A stretch of DNA of 64,000 nucleotides from Nematostella vectensis (Eukaryota > Cnidaria > Anthozoa > Actiniaria > Edwardsiidae), in the NCBI RefSeq assembly GCF_932526225.1, contig NC_064045.1, positions 1,586,501 through 1,650,500 on the forward strand, read 5' to 3'. The translations under genes were made by a program, and so were the position numbers. The notes beneath the pieces were generated by a model. The model was not told the DNA's origin. It searched no databases and saw nothing but the letters and a program-made list of their open reading frames with translations. Numbering within the stretch: the first letter of the stretch is position 1; the number at the start of each line of letters is the position of its first letter. Below are positions 1 through 14,023 of the stretch, in pieces.

Positions 1-240
1 GTGGTGGCGTTGTTGTCGATGATGATGATGATAATGATTATGATGATGGTGATAAAAGTGATTGTGGTGGTGGCGTTCTTGTTGTTGATGATAATGATGA
101 TGATGATGACAGTGATTGTGCTGGTGGTGTTGTCGATGATGATGATGCTGATGAGTATGATAATGATGGTAGTGATTGTGGTGGTGGCGTTGTTGATGAT
201 AGTGATTGTCGTAGTGGCGGTGGTGATGGTGATGGACCCT
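1..240. repeat. Imperfect GAT/GTG-rich tandem repeat
   Basis: An imperfect unit of about 60 bp built from GATGAT and GTGGTGGCGTTGTTG recurs about four times in the intron before the first visible exon. The open frame across it is low-complexity Met/Val/Ile and is not a gene. Confidence 0.8.
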
Positions 241-273
241 TGATAATCCTCTCCTTTATTAACTTAACCGCAG

Positions 274-3200
274 GAAGCCCGTGGTGAGCAGATCTTCAGT
301 CCCAGAAACACTGAGCAAGCCATTGACGCCAGGTGAGATATTTTCACCTATACCAAACAATCTCCCTAGATTCTGAAAGTTCTCCTAAATACGTGCATGA
401 TTCTAACACATGTTTAACGGTAGGGACGCTATTGCCAAAGAGTTGTATTCCCGCGTCTTTACTTGGCTCGTCAATAGAGTGAATGGGATGGTCTTTCATG
501 GCAAGCAAAGATCTTCCATTGCCATCCTTGATATCTTCGGCTTTGAGGTGAGTTTAAATGTGATAGATATGCCCTGGCTGGAAACTTCAATTGACTCTTC
601 GGTTCTAAGTAAATCCGCAGAGGAACCCGTATTTACTTACTATAACATCAACTTCTGAGCACTGCAATACGCGACGCGGGGTCAGCAACAGGAATGTTAC
701 AAATAACATCAACGGCATAAGAAGTATGAAAAACGAGCTTCAAGCCTTTCTAGATTCCGAAACCCCGGATATGTTAGCACTGCAAGAGACTACAATTGAC
801 CTATCTATCACGGACGCTGCATTATTCCCTTCGAGCTTGGTTACTCGGTCTTCAGAAGAGATCACAAGTTAGAAGGAGGGGGTGAGCATATGGGTTAAAG
901 TCAAACTGTGTTCAGACGCACTATTTTTGCAGCTTCTACCGCTTTCCCGACCACCCTGTCGAGGAACTTGCTAACTTACGCAGTCAACTTGATCACGTGA
1001 CACGGAACCACCCTAAGGACAATCAGCCTGGTATTCACGTGTTAGGGTAGTTTAACTTTAGAAAAACCGACTAGTCGAGTTGCTTGAATAAGAACGGAGG
1101 CGATCTCACACCATCTGACGGTCTTGCTCTTATTGATAGCCTTCGTGATTTCTATATGGAACAGCTTGTTGACTTTCCCACACGTGGAGACAACACCCTT
1201 AATCTCATAATGACCAACAGACCCGGCCTCACGTTTGATGTAACCTCTGGCAAAGTTCAGCGACTATCACGCTTTGAGCTGTTCTATTACTGCGTCCATC
1301 ATGTTGCAGCGCCAGTTCTTCTGTCTCGCCGTTCCGTTTATAAAAGCCCTTGTTACACGATTTGGTGTTGAGTTTGTCCTTTATATTAATTGGCGTGGTG
1401 GCAGCGTCATAAAGAACCCACTGGCTTACAAAAAGCTGCTACAGTCATGCTTAAGCGACGTGGAGTTCGTCGATAAGCCAATAATGAGTTATCATCGGGC
1501 GCCTAAGCAATGGTGTCTAACAAAGATAGAAACTGCGAACTCATTCGTAAATTGGCGGCAACTTCGCTCCTTTTCTCGCCGATGGCGCCTCTTGGGAGAA
1601 GAAAACCAAAACAACGTCGACGAGAGGTTTTAAAGACGATGGAGAATCAGTTTCAGCAGCCAAGCGCCTCACTGCCCAACAGAAAACCAACAGTCTGGAA
1701 TTAATGCTTGTCCAAATGGCTAATTATTGCCCTGTGATTTCACGCAAAACCATTGAAAGTATTCCACATCTGTCGACTTAGTGTGGCACTGCATTCGCCA
1801 ACACTATGGCTTTCAAGTGACTGGATCTGACTTCCTGGACTTCACCGACATCTATCTGGAGCCTAACGAAAGACCAGAAGACCTTTACCAAAGATAAATG
1901 GCCTTTGTAGAGGACATTCTCCTTCAGAATAATGGCATCTCCCACGATGGGGAATCTATGAAAGAAGATGAGGAGCTAACACCAACCTTAGAGAATTTCG
2001 TAGTCCTACCCTGGCTTAGGCTAGTACACCCAAGCCTACCCAAGCTTGTGAAACGGAGATACGGTACAGAACTCCGATCCCGCACCCTGGCCTTAATTAA
2101 ACCAGAAATTTCACAAGCACTCTCCTTACTATTGGATGAGATCCATGGCACGGAAGAAGCAAAAATAATGCGCACGGCCACTCAAAGCTTCACAAAAGGT
2201 CCCAAACCGAGGTCTTCAACACACCCCGAGAAGCGCTGCCCCTTTCCGCCAGGCCGGTCGGCCAAGTAATCATTTTCTCAGCTTGTGTAACTATCTACCA
2301 GACCAAGACCGCCGCTAGGTGGCTAAAGCGAGACAAATCATAGGGATCATAGAGGAGGATCACGAACACCCAACGTGCGGCTCCCTCGACCACCTTTGAC
2401 AGAAGAAGACGACGATGCCCAGCATGTTCAGGGAGCATCCGCCGCCTCCGTGTCCAAACCCGACAGTTGCCTTACATGGACACCTTCCATGGCAAATACC
2501 CAGTCCGCATCACGATCGATAGCGGAGCTACATGGAACATGATACGTCTCTCTCTTGCCACAAAAATTGGTGCCCATGTAGAGCCTACCTCCCAGTCTGC
2601 CCCCCCAGCTGATGGTTCATACCCCCCAAAAGTAGTTGGGGAGGCCTCTTATTCGAACGAGGTCCACACAACCTTACGTTTGAGGGGCAAGTTGAAGAGA
2701 ATCTAGATGTGGACGTTATAGCAGGAAACCCTTTCATGGAAACCAACGATGTCGCTGTCCGACCTTCGAAAAGACAAGTCCTACTTGGGGACGGTACCTC
2801 TTTCGTCTATGGCTCCCCGCTGTACCCCACTAAGTCAACCACAGCACGTCGCGCTTTGGTCTTACAAGCTCCCTCCACCACCACAACGGTCTGGCTGGGC
2901 GAATTTATTAAGGTCGAGCTCCCCAGTGACGCATTGCCTGACTCAGATTACGCCTTGGAGCCGCGAATAGACTCGCCTAGCACCCGTGACCTTAATACCC
3001 CCCACATTTGGCCGTCTCCTGCGATAGTGACAAGTGTAGTAGGCAGGATTCGTATCCCCAACCATACGAACCAGCCCATATTGTTAAAGCGAAATAAACA
3101 TTTCTTTCAAATAAACGAGGTGTTCACCCCCACTGTGGAGCAGTCCCAACAACAGTTACCGATACCCCCAGCCGAACATCTGACGTCAGGCCCCCTGCCA

Positions 3201-6200
3201 AAGTCCGCGTAGATCCAGATTACTTGTTACCACCTCAAGTTAAAGCCCAGTTTCATTCATTGCTAGAGGAGTACGACAAGGTCTTCGATCCCAACATCCA
3301 GGGTTACAACGGCCCGTGGAGCCACCTCAACGCAAAGCCGCCTTCCACAGTATGCTAGGGGCAAACTAGTCGAACTGCAATAAAAGTTCGACGAGCTTGA
3401 ACAACTCGGTGTTTTGAAGCATCCAGAGGACATCGGTGTATCCGTAGAATATCTGAATCCATCCTACTTAGTCAAGAAACCCATCGGGGGCTCGCGACTC
3501 GTCAACGCGTTCGCAGACGTAGGTCAATACTACAGCAAACCACAGCCTTCGCTAATGCCGAACGTGGACACCGACTTTGCAAGTGCATTTTATCATATTC
3601 CCCTCACAGCTCTCACAGATCTCACAGCTCCATGAAGTATTGCGGCGTAGCCACGCCCTTCAAGGCGCGTGTACGTTAGGTCTGCCATGGGAATGCCGGG
3701 CTCATAGGCAGCCCTTTAGGAACTCATGTGCCGCGTATTAGGCGACCTTCTGGAGGATGGCTTTGTAGTGAAGATAGCGGACGACCTGTACTGCGGCGGC
3801 AATACCCCTACCGAGCTACTAAACAACTGGCAAAGAGTCCTTGATGTACTGTACAAGTGCAATCTTCGCTGCAGCCAAGACCGTGATCAACCCCCAATCC
3901 ACCACAGTCTTACGATGGATCTGGAGCTCAGGCACTCTAAAGGCGAGTCCCCACCGCATTGCCGCGTTAGCACCCTGCCCCACCCCAGAGACCGTCACAC
4001 AAATGAGATCATTCATTGGTGCGTTCAAGATCTTGGCACGTGTCATACCTCACTGCTCTACACTTCTAGCACCATTTGACGACGCTATTGCTGGCCGTCA
4101 GTCTCAAGAGCCCATTCCTTGTACTGATAAACTTCGCTCCTTCTTCAATGAAGCACAGAGCGCCCTATCCAAAAAACCGCTCCATCACCCTTCCTCGACC
4201 CGATGACCAACTCTGGATAGTAACAGATAGTGCTGTCAGTAAACCAGGAATTGGCACGACCTTGTACGTCACCAGGGCCGAGAAGCTACACTGAGCAGGC
4301 TTTTTCAGCGCTAAGCTCCGCGGTGGTTAAGCTACATGGCTGCCTTGCGAGGTCGAGGCCTTATAAATTGCCGTAGCAACGAACCATTTCAGCCTATTCC
4401 TGATACGCACCACAAGGCGTGCATACTCACAGACAGTAAGCCTTGCGTACAGGCCTATGAAAATCTATGCCACGGAGAATTCTCCACCAGTCCCCGCGTT
4501 GCGACCTTCCTGTCCACAGCGAGTCGCTACCAAACATCTGTAAGGCACGTTGCTGGTGCCGCTATCCTTCCATCTGATTTCGCAAGCCGCAATGGGCCTG
4601 TATGCGAAGATCGCTCATATCAAGTATGCACATTCGTCAAGCGACTAGAGGACTCCCTCATCCTCAGAGCACCCATCCAGGTTATCATGTCCGACCAGGA
4701 GAGACTGCCGTTTACGAGCAGACCAGCTTGGCTCGCAATCCAGTCCGAATGTTCTGACCTCAGGCGCACTCATGCTCACCTAACCCAGGGTACCAGACCA
4801 TCCAAGAAACTTAAGCGATATTCCAAGAAACTGGCTACGATCTCATCGCCAAGCAGCACTAGCAAATGATGGCTAATCATGTTCACAGTGAAAAGTCTAA
4901 GGCTCCATCTGCAAGATTTTGTCCCGCTGGCCTCGTAAAGGAGTTGGCGACTTAGTGTACATATACTCTGACCGCAACAAGACACGCGCACGGGACAGGT
5001 ACCTAGTTCTGTAACCTCCGCAAGTTCGTTGGTTCACAGTTAAGGAGCTTGTCGTACCGAGAAAAGAAATCCGATTGCTACCGCGTCTCTGAGGTCCCCA
5101 AGACTATCCCCGGTCAGCTCCCTTCTTCTCAAGATGAAGATGACACACTGTCCGAAAAAGGCGATAAACACTTCTTACTGCCCCGAATACGTGATGCCAT
5201 TGCAACCCCTTAATCCACGCACCCTTAATCCATGCACCTCCAGGTTCAAGGAACTCCGCTGATCCATCACTGCCTCATGACACCGACACCAAGTACGACT
5301 CCGCTGTGACTGAGGCCTATGACGACGAGGCTACCGACAGTGAAGATGAGGTGTCTCCTGTCAGTACGCCTGTCACTCCCCAGCTACGCCGATCAATGCG
5401 TGATTGTTGTCCCCCGCCAAGACTATCGGACTATAAAACAGACTTTTAGGTCCATTACAGTCTACGGCCAATTTAATATTGTCACCCGATACATCATTTC
5501 ACTTGTTCTTTTCGTTAATGAAGAGACATTGACTCTTAGTTCCCCTGTTAGTTTATATAGATAAGATTAAGAGAAGTCACACCAGGGCTGGGCCCTCGCT
5601 CTGGATCGCGCTCTCCAGACGGACGATTTCATACTTGATTTCGCTAAGGCATCCGATAGTGTGCCACACGAGCACCTAAAAGTCAAGTTACGTAGCTACG
5701 GAATATCTGGTGCAACTCTCCGATGGCATGACTCTTTCGTTTGCGCATCGTTATCAAAGGATAGTCGTCAATGGAGCCAAAAGCAACTGGCTATTGGTGA
5801 AGTCAGTGCTGGGTCCTGTTTTGTTCAGAAGATCTGAATCAAGATTAAAGCTGTTCAACAAAGGTCGGCAGGGCCTCGCCGCCCTACCGATTGGACACCT
5901 TACAACGCCCTCACGCAAGTCAAGACACATGCACTCAGACCATATTTATCAACCGTTTGCTCGTTCTAATGTATATAAATATAGTTTTGTTATCAAAACA
6001 GTAGTAGACTTGAATAATCTGGCCCCAAGAAATAGTTTTCACACATGCGAATATGCCCGCCTAAGGCTCTAATGCCCACCAAAGGCTCTAATAAGCTCTA
6101 TATAAACAGCTAGGCTGCGATGTCCATCTATATTGTTCATTTAAGGTGGCATAGTAAAATAAAGTGAAGGCTTCCCTCCTCTCTAATTATCTAATGGAAA

Positions 6201-7223
6201 TTAAGTCTAATTCAGAAACGGGGAAAAGCCTGCGCGGGATACGGGACTGGGACTTAACGTGTGCCGGTAACGGGACTGGGCCTTAGTGTGTGCGGGATAC
6301 GGGACTGGGCCTTAATGTGTGCGGGATACGGGACTGACCCTTAATGTGTGCGGGATACGGGACTGACCCTTAATGTGTGCGGGATACGGGACTGGGACTT
6401 AACGTGTGCCGGTAACGGGACTGGGCCTTAGTGTGTGCGGGATACGGGACTGGGCCTTAATGTGTGCGGGATACGGGACTGACCCTTAATGTGTGCGGGA
6501 TACGGGACTGACCCTTAATGTGTGCGGGATACGGGACTGGGCCTTAACCTGCGCGGGATACGGGACTGGGCCTTAACGTGTGCGGGGGTACGGAACTTAG
6601 CCTTAATGTGTGCCGGTTACGGGACTGGGCCTTAGTGTGTGCGGGATACGGGACTGGGCCTTAGTGTGTGCGGGATACGGGACTGAGCCTTAATGTGTGC
6701 CGGTTACGGGACTGGGCCTTAGTGTGTGCGGGATACGGGACTGAGCCTTAATGTGTGCCGGTTACAGGACTGGGCCTTAGTGTGTGCGGAATACGGGACT
6801 GGGCCTTAACCTGCGCGGGATACGGGACTGGGCCTTAACGTGTGCGGGGGTACGGAACTTAGCCTTAACGTGTGCCGGTAACGGGAACTTTAGGCTCAAG
6901 ACCCAAGACATGTTTGGTTCTCATGAGAATATTGATGATGTTTTAAAGAACCTATCATTTCTGGCATTATATATATATATATTTCCCCTATACTAAGTTT
7001 TCTTTCTATTGAATTGTTTGCTGTTTTTACTATATTTCTTATATCAAGTGTATTTTGAGATGCTATGAGTTAGTTAGTTAGTCTAGGCTAGCTAGTTAGT
7101 TAGTCAGTCAGTCAGTCAGTCAGTCAGTCAGTCAGTCAGTCAGTCAGTCAGTCAGTCAGTCAGTTAGTTTTTATATTGTAAAGCGCCACTGGATTCATAG
7201 TAGAAGTGGCGCTATAAAAATCG

Positions 7224-7306
<83 letters not shown>

Positions 7307-10300
7307 GTTGTATAAGTTCTGCCACACTGGTACATTGAGATTCCGTCAAAGAAATATAAAAACAACATTTGAGGTTGACTTTAAAAACCGTATTTATACA
7401 ATATCCAAGTACGTTTATTTAAAATCTACGAATACATGTCATTTTTCTTTTTCTTGTAGGACTTTCGAATTAACAGCTTTGAGCAGCTTTGCATAAATTA
7501 CGCGAATGAGAGTTTGCAGTTCTTTTTCAACCAGTTTATCTTCAAGATGGAGCAGGTGAATATGTTATTGTGCTCATATTTTTATTATATATTCTTTTGG
7601 TGTTATTTCTAATAATTGTTAGTCTGTCTTGATTAGAGGTAGTTGTATGAAATTGTTTCGTGACAGATGAAGTTGGCCTGCATACAATTGCAGTTCAAGA
7701 TGTTCGGGGAGTTTTGGTGAAGCCCCTGATAATAAGATTGCTAGTCCTTGTCGTTTTGGTGAAGCCCCTGATAATAAGATTGCTAGTCCTTGTCGTTTTG
7801 GTGAAGCCCCTGATAATAAGATTGCTAGTCCTTGTCGTTTTGGTGAAGCCCCTGATAATAAGATTGCTAGTCCTTGTAGTTTTGGTGAAGCCCCTGATAA
7901 TAAGATTGCTAGTCCTTGTCGTTTTGGTGAAGCCCCTGATAATAAGATTGCTAGTCCTTGTAGTTTTGGTGAAGCCCCTGATAATAAGATTGCTAGTCCT
8001 TGTCGTTTTGGTGAAGCCCCTGATAATAAGATTGCTAGTCCTTGTCGTTTTGGTGAAGCCCCTGATAATAAGATTGCTAGTCCTTGTCGTTTTGGTGAAG
8101 CCCCTGATAATAAGATTGCTAGTCCTTGTCGTTTTGGTGAAGCCCCTGATAATAAGATTGCTAGTCCTTGTCGTTTTGGTGAAGCCCCTGATAATAAGAT
8201 TGCTAGTCCTTGTCGTTTTGGTGAAGCCCCTGATAATAAGATTGCTAGTCCTTGTCGTTTTGGTGAAGCCCCTGATAATAAGATTGCTAGTCCTTGTTGT
8301 TTTGGTGAAGCCCCTGATAATAAGATTGCTAGTCCTTGTCGTTTCTCTTGTGCTTGGAGATGAACCGTGAGGAGGAGAGCTCATCTACAAAACGGGAAGA
8401 GTGTTTCTTTGGGCGTCCCGCTTTGATTAACCTCGAAAAAGTCGGTCAGAACGCCTTGGACAACGATGACTAGGCTTAAACGTTCATTAAAGCCGCATTG
8501 TCACCAGTTTACTTCCGGTAGATTACGTTACAATCTCCGATAATTTTCAACGGAAAACGCAAAAAATATTTCAAAATATTGAAAGCAGTGTTTATATTGC
8601 AAGTTTCTTCGAGGATGTGATTGATAATTAGAGCGGATGGCATGTTAATTATCTCGGATTCTAATAGATTCTTGTGTCTTTTAACGGTTGAGGTTTCCGT
8701 CGGACCTCCGGAAGTGAACTGGTGACAATGCGGCTTTAAAATAAAGATGCGATGTAGGAGTAGAAAATAAATGGCCCACAAAATGAGTAAACGAGCTTGT
8801 TCGTTGCTGACATTGTTCATTCAAACATGTTGAAATAAATAAAGATCATGTAAAAGTTCCAGGCATAGTAATTTAGGTCATCAATTTAGGTTACTGCTAT
8901 TTTTAGGATGAGTATACTATCGAGGGGATCCCGTGGCATGAGGTCAAGTACACCGATAACCAGGCGTGCCTCGACTTAATGGCCAAACCACCTCATGGTA
9001 TCCTGCATCTTCTCTCAGATGAGAGTAACTTCCCCAAGGTAGGGAATAACGACACCAACACTTGTGAGTAACCTCTCCAAAGTAGTGAATAAGGACACTC
9101 ACACTTGCGAGTAACTTCCCCAAGGTAGGAAATAAGGACATCAACACTTGCGAGTCACTTTCCCAAGGTAGGGAATAAGGACACCAACACTTGCGAGTAA
9201 CTTCGCCAATGTAGGGAATAAGGACACTTACACTTGCGAGTAACTTCCCCCTAACTCATGTCTAATATAGAATTATCATCCCGTGATGTGCACCACTAAA
9301 GCACCGTAGTTGGCAAATCATCACATCAGTCTTACAGTAGGTGTGGTAGCTCATCGCCGGATGTCCTGTTTCCTCAGACTTTTTTTGCCGATGCTGGTTC
9401 ATGGTACTATCCCAGTAAAAGTGCACTCCTTGGTGCAGTTTGTACTCATCAAGAACATAGTAATAACATAACTTTATTTACAGAGGGTGGCACTTAATAG
9501 TGTAATACACTAGTAAACTTGTGGCCCTCAAAACTCATACATACAAATAATACAATATAAAATATATATATATATATATATATATAAAATCTCTATTTAC
9601 AATACAAATTATAAAAATACTATTCCCACCCAGACCAAAAGGAGAAAAAAAAAAGATTAAATAAATAAAATAAAATATGAGTTAATTCGAAATATTAAAA
9701 TGATTTAAAAGTAATTGTTCATTAAGATATTTATGACGGAGAGCGTTCTTAAAAGAGCTTATATTAGGCAGTTTCTTTATGCTGGCTTCTAAATTGTTCC
9801 ATTTACGGATGGCATTTACTGTAAACGTTTTCCCACCTTCGGTTTTTGTAGTATACTTTGGAGTTATAAAATTCAGTCCTGAGAAACGAGTATTTCTATT
9901 ATGAAGTGTATTGTTCAGCTTAAGAGTTTCAATTAGATATTCGGGCACCATCAGTTGTAGCCTTTTAAAGAGAATAGAACACATTGAGATGTGATTGTCC
10001 AGATAGAAAGGCAGCCATTGAAGTCTATTAAACAACGGTACTGAGGGTGCTCTGGGTTCAGCGTTGAGTATTAGACGTGCAGCTCTTTTTTGTAGAGTTA
10101 AAAATCTTGACAAACAATCCTTAGTTGATGCTGTTTGCCAAACAGTCCCAGCATAGCTAAACAAAGGTTTGATCATGGCATTATAGAAATTTGTTCTTTG
10201 TTTGAGGGGTAGACAACCTTTGATCTTATTTAGTACGCCGATTCTTCCTGCAATTTTCTTGTATGTCCTTTCAGCGTGATCCGAAAAGGTCAATTTACTG

Positions 10301-13300
10301 TCGACATCCAGTCCAAGGAGTCTTACTATTCCACTGATTCAAGGGTGTTTCCATTAGATGTCGAAATGGATAATTTACTGTGTGGTGCTTTCTCTCCAAG
10401 GCGTTTACCAGTCACAAGTAGTGATTTTGACTTCGTCTCATTTATTGGAAGTTTGTTGCAATTGGTCCATACTTCCACATCCCTCATCACTGAATTAAGA
10501 GTGTTCTCTAAATTGGAAGTATTATTGACATCGGTTGAAAACGAGATAGTAGTATCATCCGCATAAAGATCTATCTTCACTTTAGGTGAACTAATATGAA
10601 AAGGAAGATCGTTGATGAATAAAACAAAAAGCAAAGGGCCAAGAATGCTTCCTTGAGGAACTCCATGTTGTATAACAGAAAGATCTGAGTCCACGCCGTC
10701 AATAGAAACAAATTGTCGCCTTCCCCGTAGATAGGATTCAAACCATGACGTAGTGTTCTTGTCTAAACCATAGGCTTTCAGCTTTGACATCAAGATAATA
10801 TGGTCAACCATGTCAAAAGCCTTTCGATAATCAATAAGGAGCATACCACTTACACAGTTCTTATCCAATTGAAAGAGGAGATTATCTACTACTTTAATTA
10901 ATGCTGTCTCAGTTCCATGATGCCTGCGGAACCCAGAACATCTACTTAATAATAATCATCATCATTAAAATCATCTTATGTCATCGTCATCAATCGATTA
11001 TTATCGAACACTAATCTGACCCCTTGTTTAGGCTACAGATCTGTCGTTCCTGGAAAAGTGTCACCAGTACCACAAGGCCAGCAAGGCTTACGTGAAGCCC
11101 AAGATGCATGTGCCAGAGTTTGCCGTCTCGCACTTTGCTGGTACCGTCACCTACAAGGTACATAGCTGCCATCTGCCATACTGTTGCACAAACAAAGTCA
11201 TCGAAAGTATCCATTGTCAACGTCCCTCAGCAGTCTATCCGACATCACATGTTTAATAGACATTAAATATGATGTTCATGTTAAATGATACTGATGATGA
11301 TAATGATGCCTATTGTGTTAAACTGAAGGTGCACGGTTTTTTGGACAAGAATCGCGATGGCCTAAAGCAAGACCTTACAGATCTTCTGTGCAAGACAAAC
11401 TCCGAGGTAATGGTGACGTTGCTGCTTAGTATGCATGTGCAAACATAAGTGTATAGATGAAGAGGTCTCTCAAAACGACTCTATACAAGAAAGCTTAACC
11501 CTACTTTCTTTGCCAGTTTATCAAAGACCTGATCCCCGATCTGTGCGAAGACCCAGAGATGGAGATAGGAAGTCTGAAGATGCCTAGAGAGAACCGCAAG
11601 AACTCACTGAAAGCCCCACCCAATTCCATCCAGAAGAGTACAGTTTGCGCCAAGTTCAACGATTCTCTCATCAGGCTGGTGGTGGCCATGAAAAGGTACG
11701 AAACCTAGTGAGGGTGGTCTGTGTTGAGGTGAGAAGCCTTGTGAGGTTTGTTTTGAGCTGAGAGACCTGGTGAGGGCCATTAGTGTTGTTATCTCACGTG
11801 GTTTATCATTCCTTGTTGTATTTCAGATGTAACCCGTTCTTCGTCAGATGTATCAGACCAAACCCTGACAAGGTAGTTCAACTGTTGTGATTTGAATAAA
11901 AATGCTCCCCGCCCGCTTTTTGAAGTGGTACGCTCTTGATAGCTCTATCCCTGTTGGTATTTGTATTCAATTGAAGTGATACGCTCTTGATAGTTCTAGT
12001 GTCGTTTTGTGTTCTTCAGACGAGCTCATTTGAAAGTTTATTTCGCTAATCTGTGTGTCATGTTGTGTTCTTATCTGTTTGTCGTCTTGTGTTCGCCAAA
12101 ACATCGATTTGTTTTTGTCTTTTGAGATTTTCTGTTTCGCCAGTCAAATTATGCTAAGCCAATCAGATTATTGTCATCTCTCGCCTAGTGAAGTTGCCTG
12201 GCTTTCTGTGGCGACACTGTCTGGTTTTCATCCAGAGGATATCCAGGGAAGTGCACAAAGCGAGACTCTGATTGGCTCCGAATGATTTTACTGACGGAAC
12301 AGAAAACCAAAACAAATCGTGTTTTGAAAACGCGGGTAGCGATACAACGGATTCGACAGTAATTTATAAGCGCATGTCTTTTATCTGTCGTCTTGTGTTC
12401 CCTAGACGTGTTCATTTATAAGCGCATGTCGTTTATCTGTGTCGTCTTGTGTTTACCAGACATGTCGTTTTTAACTCGCGAATGCTTGCAAAGCATTTAA
12501 GAGTTATTGGAGGGACTTTTGGTTGGATGGTCGGATGGATCTTCCGTAAACTTTTTATGGTCTTTCTGTGCTTTAGCAAGACAACAATCCTTAGATCATA
12601 TATATACTCCCGGTGTTCAACTTTAGGTTAAAGCCTAGTGCTATAAAAGGGCTACGTCATCGACCTAGTATCTTCAGAAAAGTCTTCCATGTGGGTTGAG
12701 CGTGCGCATGCGCCTTCGTCACTGTCTTCAATCGGTCTTCTACGATCCAGTTCAATTCAAGCTGTTAGTTTGCAAAGAAAACCAGTAAGATGCTTGCAAA
12801 GCTTGTTTTAGTACATGCTTTGATTGTTTCCATTTGTGATGAAAGAGCGACTAGCCAAAACTGCGACTTTTAAGTACGAGAAACACAATGGAAAAGCCTC
12901 TGTTAGCAGGGTCTATGTTTGCAGGGTAATAAAAAATGACCTCTGTTAGAAGGACAAAATAGAAGAAGATAGATTTCCACAAATTAATTTTTCATAATTC
13001 CCAATCAGCTAAACTAAACATCAATCAAAACTCAAACACATGGCCCTTGCTTATTCATCAAATAACGATTTTGCGCCTTTCTAGAATGTTAACATGCATA
13101 AAACACATCGTATGACAGTAGCATGATCAATTATTGCGGTAGTATGACAGTAGCGTGATCAATTATTTTGTTTCCAGAAAGAATATGCTGAAATTTGACA
13201 CGCTAGCAAAACTTTTCGAACGGTACGAGACTAATAGTATTAAAATTAATTTGAGTTACATGTCGACTCAGCAATGCCACGTTAGTCCAGCGGACACTTG

Positions 13301-14023
13301 TCTCCGACCGCAGCGACACGGGTTCGATTCCCCACTGATAGCGGATAGCGAATTTTCTTTTTTTTTTTTAATTTTTATAATAAAAATAATAATTAATTAT
13401 ACTGTTCATGGTGTGTCATGACATCGAAAAGAAAAAAGGTATAAGGACATTTCTATGTACTCTCAGCATCATGGATGTGTTCATGCTTCAAATTTGCATT
13501 CACGAGTTGGCTCACAGAGCATTTAATTCTGTGCCATCTTGTGTTCCCCAGGCGCCGGATGAGTTCGTTGAGAAGCTTGTCCTGGACCAGATTCGGTACT
13601 GTGGGATTCTCGAGACCGTCAAGATTCGTAAGACAGGGTTCCCAATCCGCATCGTCTACCCAAACTTCGTTAAGAGGTACTACTTTACCGTGCTTTACGA
13701 CGCCGATAGACTCAGGCTCACTCCATTTAGTTATAGAAATAAAGTTTTTTGTCGTTTTGACGCTGCAGTGCATTATGATTGTTTGTATGTAACTCACAAA
13801 AAAAAGCACGTGGAATTTCGTTGGTTACACCGCGCTGCGCACCGTACCACTGAATTTATTTGACGGCCGGTAGATATACCCGACTGCGCATGTTCCGTTT
13901 TGTAGATACCGCTGTCTTACCTCAACCATCGACTTTGATGTGCATACCTTGAGGGAGAATGCGGCCAAGATACTTGAACTTGTGCAAGTGGACAAAGACA
14001 GCTACGCGTTTGGCTCCAATAAG
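274..14023 (+). CDS. MYO15A-like: Myosin XV motor domain, C-terminal two thirds (exons 1-10)
   Basis: Exons are 274-332, 424-547, 7460-7555, 8907-9038, 11032-11157, 11329-11406, 11517-11695, 11827-11872, 13552-13676 and 13906-14023 (window residues 1-361). Visible landmarks in order are the helix ending [11 protein letters not shown], the switch II motif DIFGFE at the end of exon 2, [13 protein letters not shown] in exon 3, [11 protein letters not shown] in exon 4, the actin-contact segment [10 protein letters not shown] in exon 5, RCIRPN in exon 8 and [12 protein letters not shown] in exon 9 (SH1/converter entry). All motifs expected after switch II are intact, so the part seen looks functional. 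The exon 10 to 11 junction uses a GC donor (AAG|GCGAGA). Exon 2 has a weak pyrimidine tract before its acceptor. P-loop, switch I and the TEDS position lie upstream of the window. Confidence 0.93.

Noticed and set aside
1-243. 80-codon Met/Val/Ile frame
   Set aside because: GAT/GTG simple repeat in an intron.
1290-5570. Paired LTRs of the Ty3-like element
   Set aside because: I compared the sequences near both suggested ends by eye and found no convincing direct repeat; a dot plot would be decisive.
7660-8384. Long open frames on both strands with a 14-residue period
   Set aside because: They are created by a stop-free 42-bp minisatellite inside an intron, and the same array is open on both strands.
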